NCBI GenBank assembly: GCA_037127585.1
Contig: JBAXYB010000004.1
Span: 5,796-69,795 of the forward strand
Origin: CAINDI01 sp037127585
GTDB taxonomy: Bacteria; Verrucomicrobiota; Verrucomicrobiia; Palsa-1439
Direction of reading: 5' to 3'
Length of the DNA: 64,000 nucleotides
Below, piece by piece: positions 48,608-57,145 of this stretch (position 1 is its first letter; the number at the start of each line of letters is the position of its first letter). Made by a program: the position numbers and the translations under genes. The notes under the pieces were generated by a model that worked only from the letters and a program-made list of their open reading frames with translations, was not told where the DNA came from and made no database searches.

Positions 48608-49630
48608 CTAGCCGGCCAGCGTTCGCCCCATGACTTCGACCAACGGCCGAATCGCAGCCATTAATTGCGCGAATTGCTCGGGCTTGAGTTGCTGGCCGCC
48701 GTCACTCAGCGCGGTGGCCGGATCGGGATGAACTTCAACCAACAAACCGTCAGCACCAACCGCCACCGCCGCCCGCGCCAACGGGATGATCATGTCGGCG
48801 CGACCGGCCGCATGACTCGGATCGACGAAGACCGGCAAGTGCGTCTCCTTCTTCGCCACGGCGACCGCCGACAAGTCGAGCGTGTTCCGGCACGCAGTCT
48901 CGAACGTGCGGATGCCGCGTTCACAGAGAATGACCTGATTGTTGCCATGCACGCAGATGTACTCGGCGGCCAACAGCCATTCGTCCACCAGACCGGAAAC
49001 ACCCCGCTTCAACAGAATCGGCTTACCGGCGGCGGCGGCGGCGGCGAGGAGGGGAATATTTTGGGCGTTGCGCGCGCCAATCTGGAGCACGTCGGCATAG
49101 CTCGCCACCAATTCGACATCTAGCGGACTCATCACTTCGGTCACGATGGGCAAGCCGGTCACAGCTCGCGCTTCTTTCAACATCTCCAGCGCCGGTTGGC
49201 CGAGTCCCTGGAAGTCATACGGTGAGGTGCGCGGCTTGAATGCGCCACCGCGGAAGAGCGTCGCGCCGGAGGCCTTGACGGTTTTGGCGGTCGCGATGGT
49301 TTGGTCCGCTGTTTCGACGGAACACGGGCCGGCCACAACGTGAAATGCTTTGCCACCGAGTTTGAGTCCCGCCACATCAATAACCGTGTCGTGGGCCTGG
49401 TATTGCCGGCTGACGAGCTTGTATTTCTTTTGCACCCGCGTGACGGATTCGACTTGCGGGTAAACGATGAGCGATTCGAGGGTGTGATGGTTGCGTTCGT
49501 CGCCGACGCAGGCGACGATGGTGCGTTCGACGCCGCGAATCAGTCTCGGCTCGTACTCGAATTTCTTAACGGCATCACAGACTTGCTGGATTTCGGTTTC
49601 GTTGCTGCCAATTTTGAGGACGATAATCAC
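48608..49630 (-). CDS. aroF: 3-deoxy-7-phosphoheptulonate synthase (DAHP synthase, AroF/AroG beta type)
   Basis: The 340-residue protein has an N-terminal ferredoxin-like domain (1-70) and the KDPS/DAHPS barrel: 'VAGPCSVETADQ', 'RGGAFKPRTSPYDFQGLG', 'QIGARNAQN', 'LLKRGVSGLVDEWLLAAEYI', 'FVDPSHAAGRADMI'. It condenses PEP and erythrose-4-phosphate in the first shikimate step; the N-terminal domain often mediates feedback by aromatic amino acids. Translation starts at GTG 49630, 6 nt from its -10 box. Confidence 0.95.
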   Translation of the reverse strand: MIIVLKIGSNETEIQQVCDAVKKFEYEPRLIRGVERTIVACVGDERNHHTLESLIVYPQVESVTRVQKKYKLVSRQYQAHDTVIDVAGLKLGGKAFHVVAGPCSVETADQTIATAKTVKASGATLFRGGAFKPRTSPYDFQGLGQPALEMLKEARAVTGLPIVTEVMSPLDVELVASYADVLQIGARNAQNIPLLAAAAAAGKPILLKRGVSGLVDEWLLAAEYICVHGNNQVILCERGIRTFETACRNTLDLSAVAVAKKETHLPVFVDPSHAAGRADMIIPLARAAVAVGADGLLVEVHPDPATALSDGGQQLKPEQFAQLMAAIRPLVEVMGRTLAG

Positions 49631-49636
49631 ACAGAG

Positions 49637-49665
49637 GATGTAGCAACCGGTCGGAGGAAAGTCAA
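49637..49665 (-). promoter_or_regulatory. Promoter of aroF, leaderless GTG start
   Basis: On the minus strand TTGACT (49665-49660), 17-nt spacer, TACATC (49642-49637), then 6 nt to the GTG at 49630. Confidence 0.6.
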
Positions 49666-49666
49666 A

Positions 49667-51010
49667 CTAGCCGGCGGCGACCGCGCCGAAATAGCCGTCC
49701 CAGGCGATGTCGACGATTTCTTTGCTCAGGCGAAGTTTCTCGCGGTTATAGCGGCAGACTTCCATGGCGCGGTCGATGAGGTCGCGGGGTTCGCAGGCTT
49801 TTGGCTCGCGGTTTTCTTTGCCGTACCGGATTTCGAGGTGCGCCAGGATTGTCGGGTCAACAGTTAGCCCATGCCGGCGCGCGTACCGGATGAAGATATC
49901 GGCGTACGTCTGCGGACTCGGCGCCATGACGTGGATCCGGTAGCCCATGCGCCGCAGGAACGCTTCGTCGGCAAGATCGGAGACCGTCAGATTGGTGGCG
50001 AACACGATGACTTGCTCGAAGGGCACTTGGAATTTTTTGCCGTTGTTAAGCGTCAGATAGTCGATCCGACTTTCGAGCGGAATGATCCACCGATTGAGCA
50101 ACGCTTCCGGCGAGCAGCGTTGCCGGCCGAGATCGTCCACGACCAAGACGCCGCCGTTGGATTTCAACTGGAACGGCGCTTCGTAGTACCGGTGCGCGGG
50201 TGAGTTCGCGAGATCCATGCTCTCGATGGTGAGTTCGCCACCGACGACGACGAGGGGCGGCTTGATCTTGACCCACCGGCGGTCGTAATCGGTTTCCTCT
50301 ATCTTGCAGGCTTCGTGGGTGTGCGGGTCGAACAACCGAATGACTTGACCGTCGACTTCGATGGCGTAGGGAATCCAAATGTTGCCGTCGATCGCATCGA
50401 CGAGAGCGCGGGCGATGGCGGTCTTGCCGTTACCGGATGGACCGCTCAGAAACAGACTGCGACCGGAGCTGGCGACCAAGCCCAGCACTTGTTTGACGCC
50501 ATCGTTGAGAACGAGTTCGCCCATCGCGTTGTCGAGATCGCTGCGCGCGGAAGGCGGGCGGGCTTGCACTTGCTTGGAGAGCCGGTCGGAGTACGCATCC
50601 AGCGAGACCGGCGCGGGGCCGACGTAGCTATTCGAAGCGGAGACGCGCGCGTATTCAGTCCACCCGCGTTCGAGCATCGCGTACCGGTGATTGTGGGAAC
50701 CGACCACGCCTTTAATCTCGACGAATTTGTCGCGCGTGAGTTTTTGCAACACCGCGTCGGTAATCATCAAGCCGAGATGCAAACGCGTGGCCACATCGGA
50801 AGCCGTTGAATTCGGGTCAACCGCCATCGCCTTCAACACTAGTTCGCCCAGAAACCCGGACGAAATGCCAAGCTCCTCGATCGTCATCGGCATCGGCGGC
50901 TTGAACGAGTGTCCGTCGTCCACCAGCAACGACGTCGTCGCCGCCGATTTAAGATGCGGCGTGAAGCTGACGACCTTTTTGGTGTTATCGGTATTGGCTA
51001 GGGCGATCAT
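49667..51010 (-). CDS. AAA+ ATPase with N-terminal winged-helix-like domain
   Basis: The 447-residue protein has an N-terminal part (about 40-125) resembling a winged helix ('GFLGELVLKAMAVD', 'VLQKLTRDKFVEI'), a conserved linker 'NSYVGPAPVSLDAY' and an AAA+ domain with Walker A 'LFLSGPSGNGKTAIA' (186-200), Walker B 'GVLVVDDLGRQ' and 'IVFATNLTVSDL'. I recall this architecture from Acidobacteria and Deltaproteobacteria, where the role is unknown and Tad-pilus genes are sometimes near. TadE/TadG genes are 8 kb away here. Confidence 0.8.
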   Translation of the reverse strand: MIALANTDNTKKVVSFTPHLKSAATTSLLVDDGHSFKPPMPMTIEELGISSGFLGELVLKAMAVDPNSTASDVATRLHLGLMITDAVLQKLTRDKFVEIKGVVGSHNHRYAMLERGWTEYARVSASNSYVGPAPVSLDAYSDRLSKQVQARPPSARSDLDNAMGELVLNDGVKQVLGLVASSGRSLFLSGPSGNGKTAIARALVDAIDGNIWIPYAIEVDGQVIRLFDPHTHEACKIEETDYDRRWVKIKPPLVVVGGELTIESMDLANSPAHRYYEAPFQLKSNGGVLVVDDLGRQRCSPEALLNRWIIPLESRIDYLTLNNGKKFQVPFEQVIVFATNLTVSDLADEAFLRRMGYRIHVMAPSPQTYADIFIRYARRHGLTVDPTILAHLEIRYGKENREPKACEPRDLIDRAMEVCRYNREKLRLSKEIVDIAWDGYFGAVAAG

Positions 51011-51062
51011 TGTTTAATAATCCGATTCAAAAATAGCGGCTTCCATGCCAGTCGGCTAATCC

Positions 51063-51091
51063 TTGCAACGCTGCCGGCTTTTTCCTAAAGT
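51063..51091 (+). promoter_or_regulatory. Promoter of the LysM gene, leaderless
   Basis: TTGCAA (51063-51068), 17-nt spacer, TAAAGT (51086-51091), then 7 nt to the ATG at 51099. Boxes and spacing are identical to those before the FKBP gene. Confidence 0.65.
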
Positions 51092-51098
51092 GCCCGGC

Positions 51099-51623
51099 AT
51101 GACAACGCGCTTATTGACAAGGGTTTTGGTGATTTCCACCCTGCTCGCCTGCCTCCCGGCGGCGCCGGCAGCCGATCAAACCATCAATCAAAACTTGGGA
51201 GTCATGGACGAGAAAGTCAATCGACTCAACGCCCAGATGGAAGACTTGCTGGTCCGCTACCAGGCAATGCAAAAGGACATGGACTTGATTCGTGGCGAAC
51301 TCCAAGAATTTCGCCGCGCCGGCGGTGGCGTCTCGCAAGCCGACCTGAAAGCACTTGACGACCGCATCCAAGCCGTCGACACCGCCCGGAAAAATGACCG
51401 GCAAGCCATCATCGATCAACTCGCCAAAGAACTCGCCGGCGCCGGTAAGCCCGCCGGCAAGACACCGCCAGCGGCTGACGGGAAAGAGCATGTCGTACTA
51501 AAAGGCGAATACCTCGCCACGATTGCGCGCAAGTATGGCGTGTCAGTCGCCGACTTGAAGAAGGCGAATAATCTGACCGGCGACGACATCAAGGTCGGGC
51601 AGAAGTTGACGATCCCGAAGTAA
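51099..51623 (+). CDS. Exported LysM-domain protein with coiled coil
   Basis: From the ATG at 51099 the protein is 174 residues. A signal peptide ('VLVISTLLACLPAAPA-AD') is followed by a coiled coil (about 30-105, 'LNAQMEDLLVRYQAMQKDMD') and a C-terminal LysM domain ('VVLKGEYLATIARKYGVS', 'NNLTGDDIKVGQKLTIPK'). It should bind peptidoglycan; the coiled coil may trimerise it as in YbgF-like proteins. The longer upstream frame is rejected since the promoter lies in it. Confidence 0.9.
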   Translation: MTTRLLTRVLVISTLLACLPAAPAADQTINQNLGVMDEKVNRLNAQMEDLLVRYQAMQKDMDLIRGELQEFRRAGGGVSQADLKALDDRIQAVDTARKNDRQAIIDQLAKELAGAGKPAGKTPPAADGKEHVVLKGEYLATIARKYGVSVADLKKANNLTGDDIKVGQKLTIPK

Positions 51624-51641
51624 TCGCAACAGGATCGCCAT

Positions 51642-51716
51642 TGTAGCCGCGAGCCTGCTCGCGGCCCCACGGAATGCGCCAGTCCACAGTGAACCGCGAG
51701 CAGGCTCGCGGCTACA
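51642..51716. repeat. Palindromic repeat between the LysM gene and dnaE
   Basis: TGTAGCCGCGAGCCTGCTCG on the left pairs with CGAGCAGGCTCGCGGCTACA on the right around a 30-odd-nt loop. It lies between convergent genes, where it could end transcription from both sides. Confidence 0.85.
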
Positions 51717-51739
51717 AAACCGAATTTCAAAACGCGCTC

Positions 51740-54700
51740 TCAGGCTTTTTCGGGCCGGTTGCTGTCCCAGACGATCGCCTTCTGCGGGGCGCTCTTCCGT
51801 TGCGAATCACCGCCCCCGCCCCACTGTCGCTGCCCAGCCGGCTTGGCGGTCATCTTCTCGGTATCCACCTTCAACCACACCGTTTCCTCGCCCGCCAACG
51901 TTTCGAGCGCGTCCACCAGTTCGGCCGACGGCGTCACCGCGAATTGATCGTGCGGTTCGAGAAACAAGAGTTGGCCATCCGGGTACATGAAGCAAAACAT
52001 CACCGGCACGCCGCCGGTATGGGCGTTCAACAGATCCCGAATCTGCAGCAACGTAGCCTCGTTGGCCGCCGTGGTTGAAAGCCGGATGTGCATGGCCTTG
52101 GTGAACCGCTTGGGGACGTCGGTCAATGGGATAACTTGATCCGCAAATATTTTCGGTTTGTCCTCGCGCAGATTCACCACGCCGGTAACAAAGACGGGCG
52201 CGTCCGCTTTCAAATGGATCGCACACTTCGCATACGCCTCCGGGAAGACGAGCACCTCCACCGCGCCATCGAGATCTTCGAGCGTCAGGATCGCCATCGG
52301 CTTGCCTTGCTTGGTCAACCGCGGCTGGAGTTTACTCACAAGACCGCCGATGCGCGTGGCTTGGCCGTCCTGCAATTGAAGCAACTGCGTCGTCGACGCG
52401 AGTTCGTACCGGCGCAGAATCTCCGCGTACTGACTCAACGGATGGCCGGTCACGTAGAACCCGAGCAATTCTTTTTCGAAGCCCAACATCTCACTCTGCG
52501 TCCACTCCACCGCTGGCGGCTGACCGGCGGTTTGCTTGCGGGCATTGACCGGCGCGACGTCAAAGAGCGCGGCCTGCCCGCGATCCTTGTCGCGCTGGAC
52601 AGTGGCGGCGCGATTGATTTGGTAATCGATCTCGGCGAACACCTGGGCGCGCGCCGGGTTGATGGCGTCGAATGCGCCGCATTTGATGAGACACTCGATG
52701 ACCTTGCGATTGACGACATGCATGTCGATCCGGTCACAGTAATTGGCAAGCGAGGTGAACGGCCCGCCCTTCCCGCGCACATCGATGATGTTCTGCACGG
52801 CGATCTCGCCCACGTTTTTAATCGCGGCCATGCCGAAACGGATTGCCTTAGTAGCGCGGGCGTCCCGCCCGTCTCCCCCAGCCGACGACACGGGCGGGAC
52901 GCCCGCGCTACTGGTTACGGTGAACCGCACGCCGCTCTCATTCACATCCGGCGGCAAGACTTCGATCTTCATGTGCCGGCATTCGTTGATGAAGAGCTGA
53001 ATCTTCTCCGTGTTCGCCAGTTCGTTCGATAACGACGCCGCCATGAACTCGACCGGGTAGTTCGCCTTCAAGTACGCCGTCTGATACGCGACCACGGCGT
53101 AGGCGGCACTATGCGATTTGTTAAATCCGTAACCGGCAAACTTCGCCAGCGTATCGAAAATTCCTTCGGCTTTGGCTTTCGGGATTTTATGCGTGTCCGC
53201 GCAGCCTTTGATGAACGTGGCGCGCTGCTTCTCCATCTCCTCCAGCTTTTTCTTCCCCATCGCGCGCCGCAAAATATCCGCGCCCCCGAGCGTGTACCCG
53301 GCCAGCGCGTTCGCCGCCTGCATGACCTGCTCCTGGTACACAAAAATGCCATACGTCTCTTTGAGAATCGTCTCCAGCGCCGGGTGGTCGTAGACAACTT
53401 TCACCTTGCCATGTTTGCGAGCAATGTAGTCGTCGATGAACTGCATCGGCCCCGGCCGGTAGAGCGCGATGAGCGCGTTGATGACCTCAATCGAATCAAT
53501 CCCAATGCGCCGGCACAAGTCGCGCATCCCGCCGGATTCCAATTGAAACACGCCGATGGTGTTCGCCTTCATCAGCAGGTCGAACGTCTTTTGATCGTTG
53601 AGCGGAATCTTCTCCATGTCAACGCGCGTCCCGGTGGTCTGCTCAATCAGATCGAGGCAATCCTTGATCACCGTCAACGTCTTCAACCCGAGGAAATCCA
53701 TCTTCAACACGCCGAGATCGCCGAGCGGATTCATCGAGTACTGCGTGACGATGTCAGTCTCATTCGTGCCGGTCGTCAGCGGCACGATATTCGTCAACGG
53801 CTCCGCGCCGATGACCACGCCGGCCGCGTGCGTGGATGCGTTGCGCGCGATGCCTTCGAGCGCCTTGCCGTTGTCGATGATGCGCCGGACGATGTCCTCC
53901 GTATTGTAGGCCGTCTTGAGCTCGGGGTTCATCTCCAACGCCTTCTCCAGCGTCATACCGAGATCCGGCGGAATCATCTTTGCGATCCGGTCACACTCGG
54001 TATAACCCAGCCCCAGCACACGCCCCACATCCCGCACCACCATCTTCGCGCCGAGCGTACCGAACGTGATGATCTGCGCGACGTGATCCGACCCGTACTT
54101 CTGCCGGACATACTCAATGACTTCCGGTCGGCGGTTGTAACAAAAGTCCATGTCGATATCCGGCGGCGACACGCGTTCGGGATTGAGAAACCGCTCAAAG
54201 AACAACCCATACCGGAGCGGGTCGATATCCGTGATCTTCAACGCATACGCCACCAGACTACCGGCCGCACTGCCGCGCCCCGGCCCCACCGGGATGCCAT
54301 GCGTCCGCGCGAAATTCACAAAATCCCAGACGATCAAGAAATAGCTCGTGAACCCCTGCTTCGCGATGACATCCAGCTCGCGTTCGACCCGCGCGTGGAT
54401 TTCGTTCGACGGCGAGCTGCCATACCGCTCGCGCACCCCGGCTTCGGTGAGTTGCCGGAGATACTGGTTCCGCTCGACACCAACCGGCGGGTGATAGACC
54501 GGAAAACGCAGCTTGCCGAACTCGAATTTGAAACTGCATTTCTCCGCGACTTCGAGCGTGTTCGTGACCGCCTCCGGCACCTCGGCGAACAGCGTGTGCA
54601 TTTCCTCCGGCGACCGCAGGAAAAACTGCTCCGGCGCATACCGCATCCGCTTCTCGTCGCTGACCAACGCCTGCGTCTGCAAACAGATCAAACAATCGTG

Positions 54701-55360
54701 CGCTTCCCAATCACCGCGTTTGACATAATGCACGTCGTTCGTGGCGACGGTCGCCAACTTGAATTCCTTCGCCCACTTGAGCAACTGCCGGTTGGCGACT
54801 TGCTGTTCCGGTATGCCGTGGTTTTGCAGTTCGATGTAAAAATCCCCCGGCGCAAAAATCTGCCGGTAATCATCCAGCGCCGCTTTCGCCTGTTCAACCT
54901 GCTCGTTGATGATCTTGTTCGGCACCTCGCCCTTGAGACACGAAGTGAAGCCGATCAACCCTTTCGAGTGTTGCGCGAGAATTTCCTTATCGATGCGCGG
55001 CTTGTAGTAGAAGCCTTCGAGATGCGCCATCGTGACCAGCTTGATGAGATTCTTGTACCCGGTCTCATCCTTCGCCAGCAGCACCAAATGATACGCCGCA
55101 TCTCGAGCACTCCCGGCCTTCTTCTCCAACCGCGACCCCGGCGCGATATACGTCTCGCACCCGATGATTGGTTTCAGTCCCTTCGCTGATGCGGCCTGAT
55201 AGAACTCGACCGCCCCGAACATCCCGCCATGATCCGTCATCGCAATTGCCGGCATCCCGTACTCGTGGGCTTTGGCGATCACATCGTCCACACGGCACGC
55301 CCCGTCGAGCATGCTGTACTCGGTGTGCAAATGCAGATGGACAAAGTCGGAGTGTTTCAT
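51740..55360 (-). CDS. dnaE: DNA polymerase III alpha subunit
   Basis: The 1206-residue protein has the N-terminal PHP domain ('FVHLHLHTEYSMLDGA', 'IAMTDHGGMFGAV'), polymerase palm with 'VGPGRGSAAGSLVAY' and the catalytic 'PDIDMDFCYNRR', fingers 'YEVFVYQEQVM'-like 'GIFVYQEQVMQAANALAG', and C-terminal OB fold ('RIGGLVSKLQPRLTKQGKPM'). It is the replicative polymerase of DnaE1 type. A palindromic repeat at 52850-52912 is inserted in frame and adds about 21 residues near 817-837, in the region after the fingers. Confidence 0.96.
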   Translation of the reverse strand: MKHSDFVHLHLHTEYSMLDGACRVDDVIAKAHEYGMPAIAMTDHGGMFGAVEFYQAASAKGLKPIIGCETYIAPGSRLEKKAGSARDAAYHLVLLAKDETGYKNLIKLVTMAHLEGFYYKPRIDKEILAQHSKGLIGFTSCLKGEVPNKIINEQVEQAKAALDDYRQIFAPGDFYIELQNHGIPEQQVANRQLLKWAKEFKLATVATNDVHYVKRGDWEAHDCLICLQTQALVSDEKRMRYAPEQFFLRSPEEMHTLFAEVPEAVTNTLEVAEKCSFKFEFGKLRFPVYHPPVGVERNQYLRQLTEAGVRERYGSSPSNEIHARVERELDVIAKQGFTSYFLIVWDFVNFARTHGIPVGPGRGSAAGSLVAYALKITDIDPLRYGLFFERFLNPERVSPPDIDMDFCYNRRPEVIEYVRQKYGSDHVAQIITFGTLGAKMVVRDVGRVLGLGYTECDRIAKMIPPDLGMTLEKALEMNPELKTAYNTEDIVRRIIDNGKALEGIARNASTHAAGVVIGAEPLTNIVPLTTGTNETDIVTQYSMNPLGDLGVLKMDFLGLKTLTVIKDCLDLIEQTTGTRVDMEKIPLNDQKTFDLLMKANTIGVFQLESGGMRDLCRRIGIDSIEVINALIALYRPGPMQFIDDYIARKHGKVKVVYDHPALETILKETYGIFVYQEQVMQAANALAGYTLGGADILRRAMGKKKLEEMEKQRATFIKGCADTHKIPKAKAEGIFDTLAKFAGYGFNKSHSAAYAVVAYQTAYLKANYPVEFMAASLSNELANTEKIQLFINECRHMKIEVLPPDVNESGVRFTVTSSAGVPPVSSAGGDGRDARATKAIRFGMAAIKNVGEIAVQNIIDVRGKGGPFTSLANYCDRIDMHVVNRKVIECLIKCGAFDAINPARAQVFAEIDYQINRAATVQRDKDRGQAALFDVAPVNARKQTAGQPPAVEWTQSEMLGFEKELLGFYVTGHPLSQYAEILRRYELASTTQLLQLQDGQATRIGGLVSKLQPRLTKQGKPMAILTLEDLDGAVEVLVFPEAYAKCAIHLKADAPVFVTGVVNLREDKPKIFADQVIPLTDVPKRFTKAMHIRLSTTAANEATLLQIRDLLNAHTGGVPVMFCFMYPDGQLLFLEPHDQFAVTPSAELVDALETLAGEETVWLKVDTEKMTAKPAGQRQWGGGGDSQRKSAPQKAIVWDSNRPEKA
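52850..52912. repeat. Palindromic repeat inserted in frame within dnaE
   Basis: AGTAGCGCGGGCGTCCCGCC pairs with GGCGGGACGCCCGCGCTACT. It is 63 nt long, so the reading frame is kept. On the dnaE strand it reads 'SSAGVPPVSSAGGDGRDARA'. No DnaE motif is broken. Confidence 0.85.
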
Positions 55361-55378
55361 GAACTCGTGCCGGTGACT

Positions 55379-55633
55379 CTACCGCAAGATGAGAAAGATG
55401 AACAACCCCAACATCGCCGCCGCCACCACCCAAATCCAAACTTGCCGGCTCGATGGCTTGCCGACACCTTCCCGGCGTTTCCAGTCTTCGTAATCAAAAT
55501 CGGCCGGATCTTCCTCGTGAATGGTATCGTCCGCCCACCCGGTCTTCTCGTCTGCACCGCAAGCCGGGCAGGCTTTAGCCCCCGCCGGCACGTCTTCTCC
55601 ACAGTTCGGGCAACTGAACTCCTCGTCAGGCAT
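55379..55633 (-). CDS. Zinc-ribbon membrane protein
   Basis: From the ATG at 55633 the protein is 84 residues. An N-terminal zinc ribbon 'CPNCGEDVPAGAKACPACG' is followed by an acidic stretch and one C-terminal membrane helix ('VWIWVVAAAMLGLFIFLIL'), so it is tail-anchored with the ribbon probably cytoplasmic. The start overlaps the ubiD end by 8 nt, and dnaE begins 19 nt downstream. Function unknown. Confidence 0.75.
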   Translation of the reverse strand: MPDEEFSCPNCGEDVPAGAKACPACGADEKTGWADDTIHEEDPADFDYEDWKRREGVGKPSSRQVWIWVVAAAMLGLFIFLILR

Positions 55634-57059
55634 GGCCGAACAACTCATCCACGCGTTTCTTCACCGCGCCATCCATCTTAATGATCGGCGGCCAGGGGCG
55701 TGTCTCCGCCTCGCCCGGCCACTTGTGCGTCGCATCAAAACCCAGCTTACTCCCCAGCCCCATTGTCGGCGTCGAGTGATCAAGCACATCGGCGGGGCCT
55801 TTGGTGAAAATGATGTCGCGCTGTGGGTCGACGTTCGCGGTCAGCCGGAACATCACCTCACTCAGGTTGTGGACATTCACATCTTCGTCCACGACCACGA
55901 TCATCTTCGTGAACATCATCTGCCCCATGCCCCACAACCCGTGCATCACCTTCATCGCATGATACGGAAACTGTTTCTTGATCGAGACCACCACCAGATT
56001 GTGGAACGCCCCCTCCGCCGGCAACGCGAGGTCCACGATCTCGTTGAACGTCATCTTAAACACCGGCAGAAAGATCCGGACGCTCGCCGTCCCCATGTAG
56101 AAATCTTCCATCGGCGGAATGCCGACGATGGTGCTCGGATAAATCGCATCCTTCTTCGCCGTGATGCGTTCGATATGAAACTTCGGATAAGGCTCCGGCA
56201 ACGTGTAATACCCGGTGTGATCACCGAACGGCCCTTCGAGATCGAGTTTCTCCTCGGGATCGACGTAGCCTTCCAACACAAAATCGCAATCCGCCGGCAC
56301 TTCGAGATCGTTCGTCTGACACTTCACCATCGCGACTGATTTCTTCCGGAGAAAACCGGCCAGCATCATCTCATCAATCCCATCCGGCATCGGGGCTGTC
56401 GCCGCAAACGTGTAAACCGGGTCGCCCCCCAGCGCGACAGTGACCGGCATCCGTTTCTTCAACTCCACATACCGGCGCCAATGCCGCGCCCCGGTCTTGT
56501 GCAGTTGCCAATGCATGAACGTGGTCCGCTCATCGATGACTTGCATCCGGTACGTCCCGACGTTGCGCGCCCCGGTATCCGGATCCCGCGTGATGACCAA
56601 CGGCAGCGTGATGAACCGCCCCGCATCCTGCGGCCAACATTTCTGAATCGGTATTTCGCTGAGACCGCGTAACTCCGTGGTCGGAGCGGCGTCCCCGCCG
56701 CGACCGGGTTTGGCATGCCGAAGTTTCAAGGCCGTCCCCAACAACGCCACCGTCTCCTTGAACGAGGTCGGCGGCTTGGCCTTCAAGAGCGATTCGAGTT
56801 CGCCGGCAATCTCCTCGACCGAGTCCACCCCAAGCGCCATCGCCATCCGCTTTGTCGACCCGTAGCCATTGATCAACAGCGGAAACTTCGCGCCCTTGCA
56901 CTTCTCAAACAACAACGCCTTCCCGCCGCCCGGTAACTTCATTTCCCGGTCCGCAATCTCCGTGATTTCAAAGACGGGATCGACTTCGATGGTGATCCGC
57001 TTCAACTCACCGGTGGCGTCGAGCTTTGAGACAAAATCGCGCAAGGAATCGTAGGCCAT
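55626..57059 (-). CDS. ubiD: UbiD-family decarboxylase
   Basis: From the ATG at 57059 ('MAYDSLRDFVSKLDATGELK') the protein is 477 residues. UbiD signatures include 'EITEIADREMKLPGGGKALL', 'GPFGDHTGYYTLPEPYPKFH' and 'IVGIPPMEDFYMGTA'. These enzymes use prenylated FMN (made by UbiX, not in view) to decarboxylate aromatic acids; in this lineage a menaquinone-pathway role is likely but not shown. A repeat half-copy at 56678-56706 adds 'GRGGDAAPTT' in frame. The longer upstream frame is rejected as it covers another palindrome. Confidence 0.92.
   Translation of the reverse strand: MAYDSLRDFVSKLDATGELKRITIEVDPVFEITEIADREMKLPGGGKALLFEKCKGAKFPLLINGYGSTKRMAMALGVDSVEEIAGELESLLKAKPPTSFKETVALLGTALKLRHAKPGRGGDAAPTTELRGLSEIPIQKCWPQDAGRFITLPLVITRDPDTGARNVGTYRMQVIDERTTFMHWQLHKTGARHWRRYVELKKRMPVTVALGGDPVYTFAATAPMPDGIDEMMLAGFLRKKSVAMVKCQTNDLEVPADCDFVLEGYVDPEEKLDLEGPFGDHTGYYTLPEPYPKFHIERITAKKDAIYPSTIVGIPPMEDFYMGTASVRIFLPVFKMTFNEIVDLALPAEGAFHNLVVVSIKKQFPYHAMKVMHGLWGMGQMMFTKMIVVVDEDVNVHNLSEVMFRLTANVDPQRDIIFTKGPADVLDHSTPTMGLGSKLGFDATHKWPGEAETRPWPPIIKMDGAVKKRVDELFGHA
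56678..56706. repeat. Palindromic repeat half-copy inside ubiD
   Basis: GTGGTCGGAGCGGCGTCCCC plus GCCGCGACC matches one arm of the palindrome at 15203-15264 with one small insertion. It is read in frame as part of 'PGRGGDAAPTTELRG'. Confidence 0.75.
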
Positions 57060-57085
57060 GCGTCGACTGATACCAAAAAGCCGGC

Positions 57086-57142
57086 GTAGGAGCGACATTC
57101 TTGTCGCGATCGTCCTGGTCGCGGCAGGAATGCCGCTCCTAC
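57086..57142. repeat. Palindromic repeat between queC and ubiD
   Basis: GTAGGAGCGACATTC pairs imperfectly with GGAATGCCGCTCCTAC, with GTCGCGA repeated internally. It fills the gap between two minus-strand genes. A related piece (CGCGACCGG...ATCGCTCCTACA) occurs at 57765-57796 before queC. Confidence 0.7.
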
Positions 57143-57145
57143 AAA

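Noticed and set aside
53111..55189. 692-codon open frame on the + strand opposite dnaE
   Set aside because: It is a shadow of the dnaE reading frame, Arg/His-rich and without any recognisable domain; GC-rich codon use commonly opens such antisense frames.
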